DNA of 64,000 nt from NCBI GenBank assembly GCA_963796485.1, contig CAWCLV010000006.1, positions 248,001-312,000 of the forward strand, in the 5' to 3' direction. The position numbers and the translations under genes are program-made. The notes beneath the pieces are model-generated. The model ran no database searches. It worked only from the letters and a program-made list of their open reading frames with translations, and was not told the DNA's origin. The first letter of the stretch is position 1. Every line of letters begins with the position of its first letter. The DNA comes from CAWCDJ01 sp963796485 (GTDB taxonomy: Bacteria > Acidobacteriota > Terriglobia > Bryobacterales > Bryobacteraceae). Shown piece after piece: positions 8,826 through 18,550 of this stretch.

Positions 8826-9540
8826 CGGCCTCATTCTAACATCCGAGCTTTTTGCGGCCGTAGCCGCTGCCCAGGAAGCACCTGAGAACCTGGCCCGGCT
8901 GGTGGCGCGGCGGGAGACTGCCACCGAAGTGCAGCGGAACGAGTACACCTACCGCCAGACGGTAATCCTCCAGGAGCTCGACACGCACGGAGGCGAGCGC
9001 GGCAGGTACAAGGAAGTTCGCGACGTGATCTTCTCCCCCACCCACGAGCGCACCGAGCAGGTGATGGGCAAGATCGAGAACACGCTGAAGTCCCTGGTGA
9101 TGACGCCCGAGGATTTTCACGACATTCGCGACATCCAGCCGATGGTGCTGACCATGGACAAGCTCTGGAACTACGAAACCAAATTTCGCGGCGATGAGAA
9201 TATGGACGGCGTGGATTGCTGGGTGCTGCAAGTGGAGCCGCGCCAGATCCTGGAAGGGCAGCGGCTCTTCCAGGGCATGATCTGGGTGGACAAGAAGGAG
9301 TACAACATCGTGCGGATGGAAGGCAAAGCGGTCCCCGAGATCCGCACGCTCAAGACCGAGAATCTGTTTCCGCGATTCACGACGATCCGCAAGCCGGTTG
9401 ACGGCAGCCACTGGTTCCCCGTTTACACCTACGCCGACGACACGCTCCAGTTTCGCGGCGGGCCGCTCCGCGAGCGCCTTCGCATCGAGTACAGCGACTA
9501 CAAACGCTTCGGCGCCGAATCGACCTTCACCCCGAAGTGA
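8818..9540 (+). CDS. Secreted hypothetical protein, outer-membrane lipoprotein-sorting-like
   Basis: About 240 residues with an N-terminal hydrophobic signal (VIGLILTSELFAAVAAAQ, likely cleavage after AAAQ) and then an all-beta pattern with conserved-looking blocks such as WNYETKFRGDENMDGVDCWVLQVEP and GMIWVDKKEYNIVRMEG. These match the LolA/LppX-like shell of outer-membrane lipoprotein-sorting proteins: repeated strands and a cofactor-free hydrophobic groove. No ATG is present near the signal peptide; TTG at 8818 is the likeliest start, and the frame is open back to 8689. Function is an inference from fold pattern. Confidence 0.65.
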   Translation: MVIGLILTSELFAAVAAAQEAPENLARLVARRETATEVQRNEYTYRQTVILQELDTHGGERGRYKEVRDVIFSPTHERTEQVMGKIENTLKSLVMTPEDFHDIRDIQPMVLTMDKLWNYETKFRGDENMDGVDCWVLQVEPRQILEGQRLFQGMIWVDKKEYNIVRMEGKAVPEIRTLKTENLFPRFTTIRKPVDGSHWFPVYTYADDTLQFRGGPLRERLRIEYSDYKRFGAESTFTPK

Positions 9541-9565
9541 AGCCTCGCGGTAGCATATTAAATCC

Positions 9566-9901
9566 ATGAAGAAATCGTCGAAGGTCACCCTCACGGTGGT
9601 CTCGGTGGTGGCTCTGGCGGCGTGCAGCCGGCGCCGCGACCCCTGCGAATCGTCGTACTTCGAGGCAACGGCCTGCGCGGATGCCATTCGCGGAGGCGGG
9701 TATTATTACGGAGGCACCTGGTATCCGATGACATACCGCAACCCGTATCCGTATTACTTCGACTCCTACCGCGATTACGTTTCGCGGGGAGGCGTGGTTC
9801 GGTCCGCGCCGCGCGGATCATACTCACCGGGACCGGCAGCATCCGGCACTACCCACGGCGGCTTCGGGTCCACCGGCGCCGCCCATGGAGTCAGTTCATA
9901 A
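9566..9901 (+). CDS. Small tyrosine/glycine-rich lipoprotein
   Basis: A 111-residue protein with a lipoprotein signal: Lys-rich start, hydrophobic core and lipobox LAAC, with the modified Cys at residue 20. The mature part is low-complexity: GGGYYYGGTWYPM, NPYPYYFDSY and a Gly/Ser/Ala-rich tail. No enzymatic motif. It ends with TAA overlapping the A of the next ATG (TAATG), so it is translationally coupled to the glutathionylspermidine synthase-like gene. That pairing of a small surface lipoprotein and an ATP-grasp ligase suggests cell-envelope function. Confidence 0.75.
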   Translation: MKKSSKVTLTVVSVVALAACSRRRDPCESSYFEATACADAIRGGGYYYGGTWYPMTYRNPYPYYFDSYRDYVSRGGVVRSAPRGSYSPGPAASGTTHGGFGSTGAAHGVSS

Positions 9902-11031
9902 TGCGACGAGTTTCGATCTCTCCCCGCGAAGGATGGCAGCAGAAAGTCGAGGAAGCCGGCCTCACCTGGCACACCGGCGAGCAGCCCTACTGGAACGAAT
10001 CGGCGTTCTACGAGTTCACCGCGAAGGAAGTGGATGCGCTCGAAGCCGCCACCAACGAACTGGAGGCGATGACGCTGGCGGCCGCCCAGCACATCATCGA
10101 TCACCGGCTGTACAGCCGGATGGGCATTCCGAATCAGGCCGTCGAGCTGATCGAGCGTTCGTGGGAAGCGGAGCCGCCGTCGCTCTACGGGCGTTTCGAC
10201 CTGGCCTACGATGGCGTGCATCCGCCGAAACTGCTCGAGTACAATGCCGATACCCCAACCTCGCTGCTCGAGGCGGCGGTGGTGCAGTGGTACTGGCTTC
10301 AGGACGTCTTTCCGAAGCGCGACCAGTTCAATTCGATCCACGAACGGCTCGTGGCGCTCTGGAAATTCCTGACCCCGTATCTTCCCGGCGGCCGGATCGA
10401 TCTGTGCTCGATGGACGATGCCGAGGACGGGATGACCGTCACGTATCTTCAGGACACTGCGCAGCAGGCGGGTCTCACGACGTCGATCTTCCCGATCACC
10501 GAAATCGGCTGGGACGGGGCCAACTTCGTGGGACCGGAAGATCAGCCGCTCGGCGCGGTGTTCAAGCTGTACCCGTGGGAATGGATGGTGCGGGAGGAGT
10601 TCGGCAAGCACCTCTGCATGGCGCCGACGGTGTGGATCGAGCCGCTGTGGAAGATGCTGCTTTCGAACAAGGGTCTGCTGCCCGTGCTCTGGGATTTGTA
10701 TCCACGGCACCCGTATTTGCTCGAGTCACGGTTCGACAGCCCGGGACTGTTGATGTCGTGGATCCGGAAGCCGCTGCTCGGGCGTGAAGGGTGCAACATC
10801 ACTCTGCACCGGCCGGGACAGGAGATGCAAACCGAAGGCGACTACGGCGAGGAAGGATTCATCTACCAGGACCTGGCTCCGCTGAAGGAGTTCGACGGCG
10901 CATATCCGGTGATTGGAAGCTGGGTGATCGGTCACGAAGAAGGGAACGTCGCGGCGGGAATGGGGATCCGCGAATCCGATTCGCCGGTCACGACCAACAC
11001 CAGCCGCTTCGTCCCCCACGTCTTTGAGTAG
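9901..11031 (+). CDS. Glutathionylspermidine synthase-like ATP-grasp amide ligase
   Basis: A 376-residue protein covering only the synthetase domain, with no amidase domain. Typical features are the early YWNESAFYEFT block, the substrate motif LLEYNADTPTSLLEAAVVQW, FKLYPWEWMVREEFG, LWKMLLSNKGLLPVLW and EEGFIYQDLAPL. These match the YjfC/GSP_synth family, which forms an amide between a peptide-like acid and an amine with ATP. True glutathionylspermidine is unlikely to be the product in a bacillithiol organism. A 66-bp piece of this gene (10801-10866) is copied downstream at 11053-11118. Confidence 0.85.
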   Translation: MRRVSISPREGWQQKVEEAGLTWHTGEQPYWNESAFYEFTAKEVDALEAATNELEAMTLAAAQHIIDHRLYSRMGIPNQAVELIERSWEAEPPSLYGRFDLAYDGVHPPKLLEYNADTPTSLLEAAVVQWYWLQDVFPKRDQFNSIHERLVALWKFLTPYLPGGRIDLCSMDDAEDGMTVTYLQDTAQQAGLTTSIFPITEIGWDGANFVGPEDQPLGAVFKLYPWEWMVREEFGKHLCMAPTVWIEPLWKMLLSNKGLLPVLWDLYPRHPYLLESRFDSPGLLMSWIRKPLLGREGCNITLHRPGQEMQTEGDYGEEGFIYQDLAPLKEFDGAYPVIGSWVIGHEEGNVAAGMGIRESDSPVTTNTSRFVPHVFE

Positions 11032-11052
11032 GGTAGGCCTCCAGGCCTGCCC
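11031..11052. repeat. REP-like palindrome copy 1
   Basis: A near-palindromic GGGTAGGCCT-CC-AGGCCTGCCC starting on the last base of the ligase stop codon. It belongs to the family with consensus arms GGGCAGGCC and GGCCTGCCC found at six further places here. Confidence 0.75.
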
Positions 11053-11118
11053 ACTCTGCACCGGCCGGGACAGGAGATGCAAACCGGAGGCGACTACGGC
11101 GAGGAAGGATTCATCTAC
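11053..11118 (+). repeat. 66-bp duplicated fragment of the upstream ligase gene
   Basis: This stretch repeats 10801-10866 with a single difference (A at 10835 versus G at 11087). It cannot be part of a functional second gene. It sits exactly between two REP-like palindromes (11031-11052 and 11137-11158). Confidence 0.9.
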
Positions 11119-11136
11119 TACGTTTGATTGAAAGTG

Positions 11137-11158
11137 GAGCAGGCCGCCCGGCCTGCTC
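11137..11158. repeat. REP-like palindrome copy 2
   Basis: The sequence GAGCAGGCCG-CC-CGGCCTGCTC is a perfect or near-perfect inverted repeat of the same family as copy 1, with the end bases changed from GGG/CCC to GAG/CTC in a compensatory way. Confidence 0.75.
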
Positions 11159-11338
11159 GGTTTGGAATTCAGTCACCAGTCTTCATGAGGATGCGGTCGG
11201 AGCCCGCGGCCTGGCTTTCGGTCGCGCCCAGCACTGTCGCCGATGAGGGCTGGGAAAGGCAAATAGTCGAAAGAATAAGCACCTTAGCGATCACCGGGCC
11301 TCCTCCTCGTCTCCTGCAGCTACGACGCAGGCGGGGGG

Positions 11339-11699
11339 GTGCAGATGCGGCCGGGTGCGTGCAGGCGCAGCCGGGTGCGTGCAGGCGCGGCCGGGGGCGT
11401 GCAGATGCAGCCGGGGGCGTGCAGGCGCGGCCGGGGGCGTGCAGATGCGGCCGGGGGCGTGCAGATGCGGCCGGGGGCGTGCAGGCGCGGCCGGGGGCGT
11501 GCAGATGCGGCCGGGGGCGTGCAGGCGCGGCCGGGGGCGTGCAGAATGCGGCCGGGGGCGTGCAGGCGCGGCCGGGGGCGTGCAGATGCGGCCGGGGGCG
11601 TGCAGGCGCGGCCGGGGGCGTGCAGATGCGGCCGGGGGCGTGCAGAATCGGCCGGGGGCGTGCAGATGCGGCCGGGTGCGTGCAGATGCGGCCGGGGGC
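11339..11699. repeat. GC-rich minisatellite, 18 tandem 20-bp units
   Basis: Eighteen head-to-tail units, 20 bp each except unit 11 (21 bp). The main unit is GTGCAGATGCGGCCGGGGGC; the second type replaces GATGC by GGCGC at positions 6-10. The two types largely alternate. Units 1, 2 and 17 have GGGTGC instead of GGGGGC at the end. All frames on both strands stay open across the array, which gives rise to several spurious long ORFs. It lies at the 3' side of the small membrane-protein gene at 11714-11995. Confidence 0.95.
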
Positions 11700-11713
11700 G
11701 CCGGATCAGGTCA

Positions 11714-11995
11714 TCACCCGGCAGCGCGCGCCACCGCCACCAGGTTCCAGACAACGCACATCGCGAACAGCAGATTGACGCGCCGGAGCAGGCGGGTGCG
11801 GTTGCCGCGCCAGGCCAGGAACGCGAGCCCGCACGCGGCGGCCTTGACCACTACCAGCGCCGCCGCCGGGTGAGACGACAGCCGGATCATCGTGGCAACC
11901 AGCGGATTGCCTTCCTCCACGCCGCGGGCCAGAAACCAGAGAGTTGTTGCCAGGTCGCCCACCTGCAGGGCGACGAAGACTAAGAGGTTCAGCAT
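11714..11995 (-). CDS. Small DUF5658-like membrane protein
   Basis: A 93-residue protein with three or so hydrophobic segments. The N-terminal block GDLATTLWFLARGVEEGNPLVA matches the pattern of DUF5658 (an Asp in the first membrane helix, then a loop with GxxExNP). Function unknown. The stop codon lies only 14 bp from the end of the minisatellite, so its mRNA 3' end probably runs through the C-rich complement of the array. Confidence 0.75.
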   Translation of the reverse strand: MLNLLVFVALQVGDLATTLWFLARGVEEGNPLVATMIRLSSHPAAALVVVKAAACGLAFLAWRGNRTRLLRRVNLLFAMCVVWNLVAVARAAG

Positions 11996-12115
11996 AGGGT
12001 CATTGCTGCGATCACCTTAGCTTTCTGCGCGCCCCGATTCCAATGGTACGGGTTCCAGTACCGCGCGCCGGTTCAAGAAGCGGGATTACCGGCCGATTTG
12101 TTGAGTGGTAGCGAA

Positions 12116-13630
12116 ATGTCCGCAACCTCCACAGCCATCCCGCTTGGCCGAACGGTACCCCGGTGGCTCGCGCCTTCGCTGGTGGACGTATTTTTCGTGG
12201 TCCTCCTGCTGGCCGCCTTCGCGCGGCCCGGCGGTTGGGAGGCGCTGCTGGCCGATGGCGACACGGGGTGGCACGTGCGTACCGGCGAACTGGTGCTGGC
12301 GACCGGACAGGCGCCGCGCTCGGACCCGTTTTCGTTCACGCGCCCCGCCCAAACCTGGTACGCCTGGGAGTGGCTCTCCGACACCGGCTTCGCGATCGCG
12401 TGGCGCCATGGCGGCCTGACCGCCGTCGCCAAAATGGCCGGCACGCTGCTCTGCCTTGCCGCCGCGCTGCTCTTCTGGTGGCTGCTGCGGCGCGGATCGG
12501 GCCTTTGGATCGCGCTCGCGGTCACGCTCGCGGCCGTAAGCGCCTCCAGCGTGCACTACCTGGCCAGGCCGCACGTCTTCTCGATCCTGTTCTATGCCGC
12601 GTCGTTGTGGGTTCTCGACGAAGCGCGCTCGCGTCCCTGGCTGACCTGGGTTCTGCCCCCGCTGGCGGCGCTCTGGGCCAATCTGCACGCCGGCTTCGTG
12701 GCGCTGCCGGCCACCCTGGTCTTCGCCGCGGCGATCGACGTTTTGAGGCGCGATTTCAGTTGGGCGCGGCGCCACGGTGCCGCGGCGATTGCCTGTTTGC
12801 TCGCCAGCGGACTCAACCCGTATGGATTCGAACTGCACCGGCACATCCTGGCGTATCTCAATGCGCCCTGGATTCTGGACCAGGTGCAGGAGTTCCAGTC
12901 TCCCAGCATCCGGTCGGAAGGAATGGTCGTGTTCGCCATTCTGCTGCTTGTGGCCGTGGCGATGGCGTCGAGGACGATCGGCCGGGGCGAGTGGTTCGAG
13001 GGTGGGCTGGTGCTGGCCTGGTCCTTCGCCGCGTTGCGATCCGCCCGGCACATTCCGTTCTTTGCGATCGCGGCGGCGCCCGTGGTGGCCGGCGAATGTG
13101 CCCGGCTGTGGCGGAGCGCAGCCGAATCGGCGCCGCCCCGCGCGCCGCTGCGCGTTTTCTGGGAAATGGCCCGCGACCTGGGGAGCCGGCCCCGCGCCAC
13201 TTGGTGGCTGCCGCTTCTGGGAGCGGCGGCGCTGGCGGCGTCTCCGGCAGCGGAATTCCCGGCGGCTCGCTTTCCGGTGCAGGCGGTGGAGCGGAATCTC
13301 AGCCTGCTCGCGAGCTCTTCTTCCAACCCGCGAGTTTTATCGTCCGATCAGTGGTCGGATTATCTGATCTACCGGCTCTACCCGGCGCGCCGGGTCTTCT
13401 TCGACGGGCGCAGCGATTTCTATGGACCCGCAGTGGAGGCGGATTACCGGACCGTCATGACGGCCGCCCGCGGCTGGCGGGATGTCCTGGCCCGATACCG
13501 CTTCGACCTGGCATTGCTGCCGCGGGATTGCGCGTTGAACGCCGCGCTCGAGCGGGAGCCGGGCTGGCGCAAATTTTACGAGGACCCGGTCGCCAGTTTC
13601 TATCGGCGGGAAGGAGCAACATCCCGATGA
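12116..13630 (+). CDS. Polytopic membrane protein, GT-C glycosyltransferase-like
   Basis: About 504 residues with some 9-11 hydrophobic segments. The first extracytoplasmic loop carries ADGDTGWHVRTGELVL, then DPFSFT and YAWEWLSD. This D-containing loop followed by an acidic WEWLSD pattern is typical of GT-C type (PMT/ArnT-like) lipid-linked sugar transferases. Near the C-terminus LSSDQWSDYLIY and RRVFFDGRSDFYG form a soluble domain. The family is otherwise uncharacterised. The stop overlaps the tadV start by four bases (ATGA), so it is the first gene of the Tad operon. TTG 12098 is an alternative start. Confidence 0.7.
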   Translation: MSATSTAIPLGRTVPRWLAPSLVDVFFVVLLLAAFARPGGWEALLADGDTGWHVRTGELVLATGQAPRSDPFSFTRPAQTWYAWEWLSDTGFAIAWRHGGLTAVAKMAGTLLCLAAALLFWWLLRRGSGLWIALAVTLAAVSASSVHYLARPHVFSILFYAASLWVLDEARSRPWLTWVLPPLAALWANLHAGFVALPATLVFAAAIDVLRRDFSWARRHGAAAIACLLASGLNPYGFELHRHILAYLNAPWILDQVQEFQSPSIRSEGMVVFAILLLVAVAMASRTIGRGEWFEGGLVLAWSFAALRSARHIPFFAIAAAPVVAGECARLWRSAAESAPPRAPLRVFWEMARDLGSRPRATWWLPLLGAAALAASPAAEFPAARFPVQAVERNLSLLASSSSNPRVLSSDQWSDYLIYRLYPARRVFFDGRSDFYGPAVEADYRTVMTAARGWRDVLARYRFDLALLPRDCALNAALEREPGWRKFYEDPVASFYRREGATSR

Positions 13631-14046
13631 CGGCGCGTGACTTCTGCATTCTGGCGCTCGGCGGTGCCGCGGTCGTCGAGGACCTGCTGCACCGGAAAAT
13701 TTCCAACCCGATCAGCGCGAGCGGCGTGCTGGCGGGCTTGGCCCTCGGGCTTGCCGGCCACGGCTGGCGCGGGCTGGGCATTTCGCTCGCGGGCGCGCTG
13801 CTCGGGCTGGCTGCGTTCCTCCTCTTCTACGCGCTGGGCGGGATGGGCGCGGGCGATCTGAAACTGATGGCGGCCTTCGGGGCGCTGCTGGGGCCGGCGG
13901 GAATCCTGCTGGCGGCCCTGCTGGCTGCCGCCGCCGGTGCGGTGTTGGCGGCCGGCGCCGCGCTGTGGAAACCGCGCGCGGCGGCGATCCCTTATGCGCC
14001 GGCAATCGTGGCGGGCGCCTGGATAGCGTTTTTGGGACAGAGGTGA
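13627..14046 (+). CDS. tadV: TadV/CpaA-type prepilin peptidase
   Basis: A 139-residue membrane aspartyl protease. The two catalytic Asp residues are visible in VVEDLLHRKISNPIS near residue 18 and in GMGAGDLKLMAAFGALLGP (the GxGD motif) in the middle. Its short length, without the N-methyltransferase domain, is typical of the CpaA/TadV subfamily that processes Flp-type pilins. It begins with ATG inside the preceding stop (ATGA overlap) and is followed 3 bp later by cpaB. Confidence 0.9.
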   Translation: MTARDFCILALGGAAVVEDLLHRKISNPISASGVLAGLALGLAGHGWRGLGISLAGALLGLAAFLLFYALGGMGAGDLKLMAAFGALLGPAGILLAALLAAAAGAVLAAGAALWKPRAAAIPYAPAIVAGAWIAFLGQR

Positions 14047-14049
14047 ACC

Positions 14050-14952
14050 ATGCGGATGGACCGGCGTTTCTGGATCGTTTTGACCGTCAGCCTTGTGTGG
14101 GGCCTGCTGGTGGCCGGCGTCTTTTACCGGGCGGCCGCCGGCTTTTCGCGGCGCCCCCGCGCGGGCCCGCAGAAGGCGGTGGTGGTAGCCGCCCGGGCGC
14201 TGCCGCTCGGCTCCACGCTGACCCGCGACTCCGTGAAGCTGCGGAACGTTCCGGAAGGCCTTTTTCCGGCGGGCGGGTTTACGCGGATCGAGGATGTGCT
14301 GGACCGGCCGGTGATCAGCGCGATTCAGCCGGACGAGCCCGTGGTGGAGGCCCGGATTGCAGCCCGCGGCAGCGGACTCGGCCTCGCGCCGCTGATCCCG
14401 CCGGGGATGCGGGCCATGTCCGTGCGCGTGAACGACGTGGTCGGGGTAGCCGGCTTCGTGCTTCCGGGGATGCGCGTGGACGTGCTGGTGACGGGCCGCC
14501 CGCCGGGCCGCAACGAAAGCTTCACCCGCACGGTGCTGCAGAACCTCACGGTGCTCTCCGCCGGACAGATCTTCGAGACGGACGGTAAGAGCCAGAGCAT
14601 CAACACCCCGGTGGTCACGCTGCTGGTGAGCCCATCGGACGCGGAAACCCTGACGCTGGCGAACAGCGAAGGCCACATCCAACTCGTGCTGCGCAACTCT
14701 TCGGACCAGCTGGCCTCGGGGACGCGGGGGCGGCAGACGCTGGAGTTGTACGGGGCGCTCGCGCTTCCCGTGGAGCCTCCGCCGGCCCCTGCGCCGAAAA
14801 CGGCGCGCCACGCCAGACCGGTGCCGGTCCTAGCGCCGGTTGTCGTGCCGCCTCCAGCCCCTCCCGCGCCGCTTCCGCCGGAGCAGGTGATGATGATCCG
14901 CGGCAGCGTGAAGACGCTCGAAGCGCTGCCCAAACCAGGGGATTTGAAATGA
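14050..14952 (+). CDS. cpaB: CpaB/RcpC, Flp pilus assembly protein
   Basis: 300 residues: an N-terminal membrane segment, then an SAF domain (VVVAARALPLGSTLTRDSVK, with LDRPVISAIQPDEPV) and an RcpC-like domain (MSVRVNDVVGVAGFVLPGMRVDVLVT). The tail is Pro/Ala-rich. CpaB is a periplasmic component near the secretin that may contact peptidoglycan. AGAGG precedes the ATG by seven bases. The 3' end overlaps cpaC by ATGA. Confidence 0.9.
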   Translation: MRMDRRFWIVLTVSLVWGLLVAGVFYRAAAGFSRRPRAGPQKAVVVAARALPLGSTLTRDSVKLRNVPEGLFPAGGFTRIEDVLDRPVISAIQPDEPVVEARIAARGSGLGLAPLIPPGMRAMSVRVNDVVGVAGFVLPGMRVDVLVTGRPPGRNESFTRTVLQNLTVLSAGQIFETDGKSQSINTPVVTLLVSPSDAETLTLANSEGHIQLVLRNSSDQLASGTRGRQTLELYGALALPVEPPPAPAPKTARHARPVPVLAPVVVPPPAPPAPLPPEQVMMIRGSVKTLEALPKPGDLK

Positions 14953-16225
14953 AGCGCCTGATCGTTTTCTTATTCGCCTTCGCAGGGGCCGCTTCCGCAG
15001 CGGCAACGGCGGAGGCGCCTGCGACGATTACCTTGACCGCAGGACGCGGGGCGGTGGTGGACTGCCCGGGAAAAGTAGCGCGCGTGGCCACGACCAACCC
15101 GGAAACGGTCGACGCCGTGGCCGCCAGCGAGTACGAGGTGCTGATCCAGGCGAAGGCGCTCGGCCAGGCAACCATCGTCGTGTGGTCTCGAACCGGAGAT
15201 CGCAAAATTTACGAAGTGTCGGTACTGCCCAACCTGGAGCCGCTTCGCGACTTGCTGAAGGAGACGTTTCCAACGGAGCGGCTGGACCTGCGCGCAACCC
15301 GCGACTCGCTCGCGCTGATCGGCCACGCCAGCAGCCGCGCGGTTGCGGAGCGGGCGCTCGCGCTGGTGGCGGCATCGGTCAAGGGCGCGGTGGCCCACGT
15401 TGAAATCGCGCCGCCGCCGCCGGAGCGCCAGATTCTGCTGCGCGTCCGCTTCGCGGAGCTCAACCGCTCGGCAACTTCCGCGTTTGCGTTCAACCTGCTC
15501 TCCACCGGAGCCGGAAACACGATCGGGCGGATCTCGACCGGCCAGTCGCAATCCGGCACACTCGGGGAGATGGCGGGCGGTGGCGCCGCCAAATTCGCGC
15601 TTTCGGACCTGCTGAACATTTTCGCGTTCCGGCCGGACCTGAACCTGGGGGCGTTGATGCAGGACCTGGAAACGCGCGGCATGATGCAGGTGCTGGCGGA
15701 GCCGAACCTGGTGGCCACCAATGGCAAGGAGGCGAGTTTCCTGGCCGGCGGAGAATTTCCCGTTCCGGTCCTCCAGTCCGGAGCCAGCGCCGGTGCGGTC
15801 ACGGTTCAGTTTCGCGAGTTCGGCATCCGGCTCAGCTTCCTGCCCGAGATCACGCCGAACCAGACCCTGAAGTTGCACGTGAAGCCCGAAGTTTCGAGCA
15901 TCGATCCGTCGAACGGCGTCACCGTGTCGGGGTTTCGCATTCCCGCACTCTCCACGCGCCGGATCGAAACGGATGTGGAGCTGGCGGAGGGGCAGAGTTT
16001 TGTGATCGCGGGGCTGCTCGACCAGCGGGTGGTGCGCGATCTCTCGAAAGTCCCCGGTCTGGGCGACATCCCTGTCCTGGGCTGGCTGTTCCGCAGCCAT
16101 GCCCTGACCAAATCGAAGACCGAGCTGGTGGTGGTGGTGACCCCGGAGTTCGCCCTGCCCGTAAGCGGGAAGGTGCCGGGACCGCCCATGCCCGAACCGT
16201 TTCTCGGTCCGCCGGAGGTGCGAAA

Positions 16226-16229
<4 letters not shown>
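14949..16229 (+). CDS. cpaC: CpaC/RcpA, type II/IV-like secretin of the Tad system
   Basis: 426 residues with a signal peptide (MKRLIVFLFAFAGAASA). An N-terminal pilus-assembly domain follows (ITLTAGRGAVVDCPGKVARV ending in GQATIVVWS), and then the secretin domain with VLAEPNLVATNGKEASFLAGGEFPVPV and the final VPGLGDIPVLGWLFRS followed by LVVVVTPE. It forms the outer-membrane ring for pilus extrusion. It overlaps the genes on both sides by four bases. Confidence 0.93.
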
Positions 16230-17583
<1,354 letters not shown>

Positions 17584-17587
<4 letters not shown>

Positions 17588-18549
17588 CCTGGATCTTCCT
17601 GCTGGCGTTTTCCAGCTCCCTGGCCGTTTATGCCGGGCTCACCGCGCTGATGAATCGCCGCACGACGACGGTGGCGATACGGCGGATCGCCCGGCCAGGG
17701 CCGGCGGCGACGGCCAGGCGGAGCGCGCGCCCCACCCTCATCCAGGCCGCCGGGCAGGTGCGCGGGCGGATGGCGGCCGGGGTGCTCGAAAGGCTCAGGC
17801 TCAAGCAGTCGCTCGAAAGGCTGCTCGAGACCGCGGCCCTGAAATGGGGCGCCTCGGGCTTTCTCCACCGCTCGGTGGCACTTTTCCTGGCGGGTTTTGC
17901 GGCGGCGACCGCCGCCACCGCGAACCGCGTGCCGCTGCTCGCGCTGGCGGCGGGCGCGGTCCCCGGGCTGGCGCCGCTCTGGTACGCGCGGCGCAAATCC
18001 CGCAAACGGATCCAGGCTTTCGAGGAGCAGTTTCCGGAATGCCTGGAATTCATCTCGCGGTCGATGCGCGCGGGGCACGCTTTTTCCGTGGCGCTCGAGA
18101 TGGTGCAGCGCGAATACAGCGACCCGCTGGCGGCGGAGTTCCGCCGCGCCTTCGAGGAGCAGAACCTGGGCCAGTCGCTCGAAGTGGTGCTGCAGAAGCT
18201 CTCGCAGCGCGTGCCTTCGCTCGACGTACAGTTTTTCGTCTCGGCCGTGCTGCTGCAGAAGCGCACCGGCGGCAACCTGGCGGAACTGCTCGACAAGCTC
18301 GCCAACCTGATCCGCGAGCGCTTCAAACTGCGGGCGCGGATCCGCACGGTCAGCGCACAAGGCCTGATGTCGGGCCGGATTATCTCGGCGATCCCGGTGG
18401 GCGTGGCAGCGCTGATGTTCGTGGTCAATCCGCAATACGCGAAATTTTTCATCGTTGACCCGGCCGGCCACCAACTGCTGGCGGCGGGAATCGGGCTGCA
18501 ACTCGTGGGCTACCTGATCATCCGCAAGATCGTAACCATCGAGGTGTGA
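17584..18549 (+). CDS. tadB: TadB, inner-membrane platform protein
   Basis: 321 residues with an N-terminal membrane segment and a type II secretion F (GspF) domain: FPECLEFISRSMRAGHAFSVALEMVQRE and DVQFFVSAVLLQKRTGGNLAELLDKLANLIRER, followed by two C-terminal membrane segments. It pairs with TadC to form the membrane platform. The ATG overlaps the cpaF stop by four bases. Confidence 0.9.
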
Positions 18550-18550
18550 C

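Noticed and set aside
11339..11699. CRISPR array
   Set aside because: Units are head-to-tail without unique spacers, the period of 20 bp is too short, and there are no cas genes.
11128..11983. Long Ala/Gly/Arg repeat proteins read from the minisatellite in several frames
   Set aside because: All frames are open because of the 20-bp repeat. No frame has a ribosome-binding site or non-repeat domain, and equal openness on both strands points to non-coding DNA.
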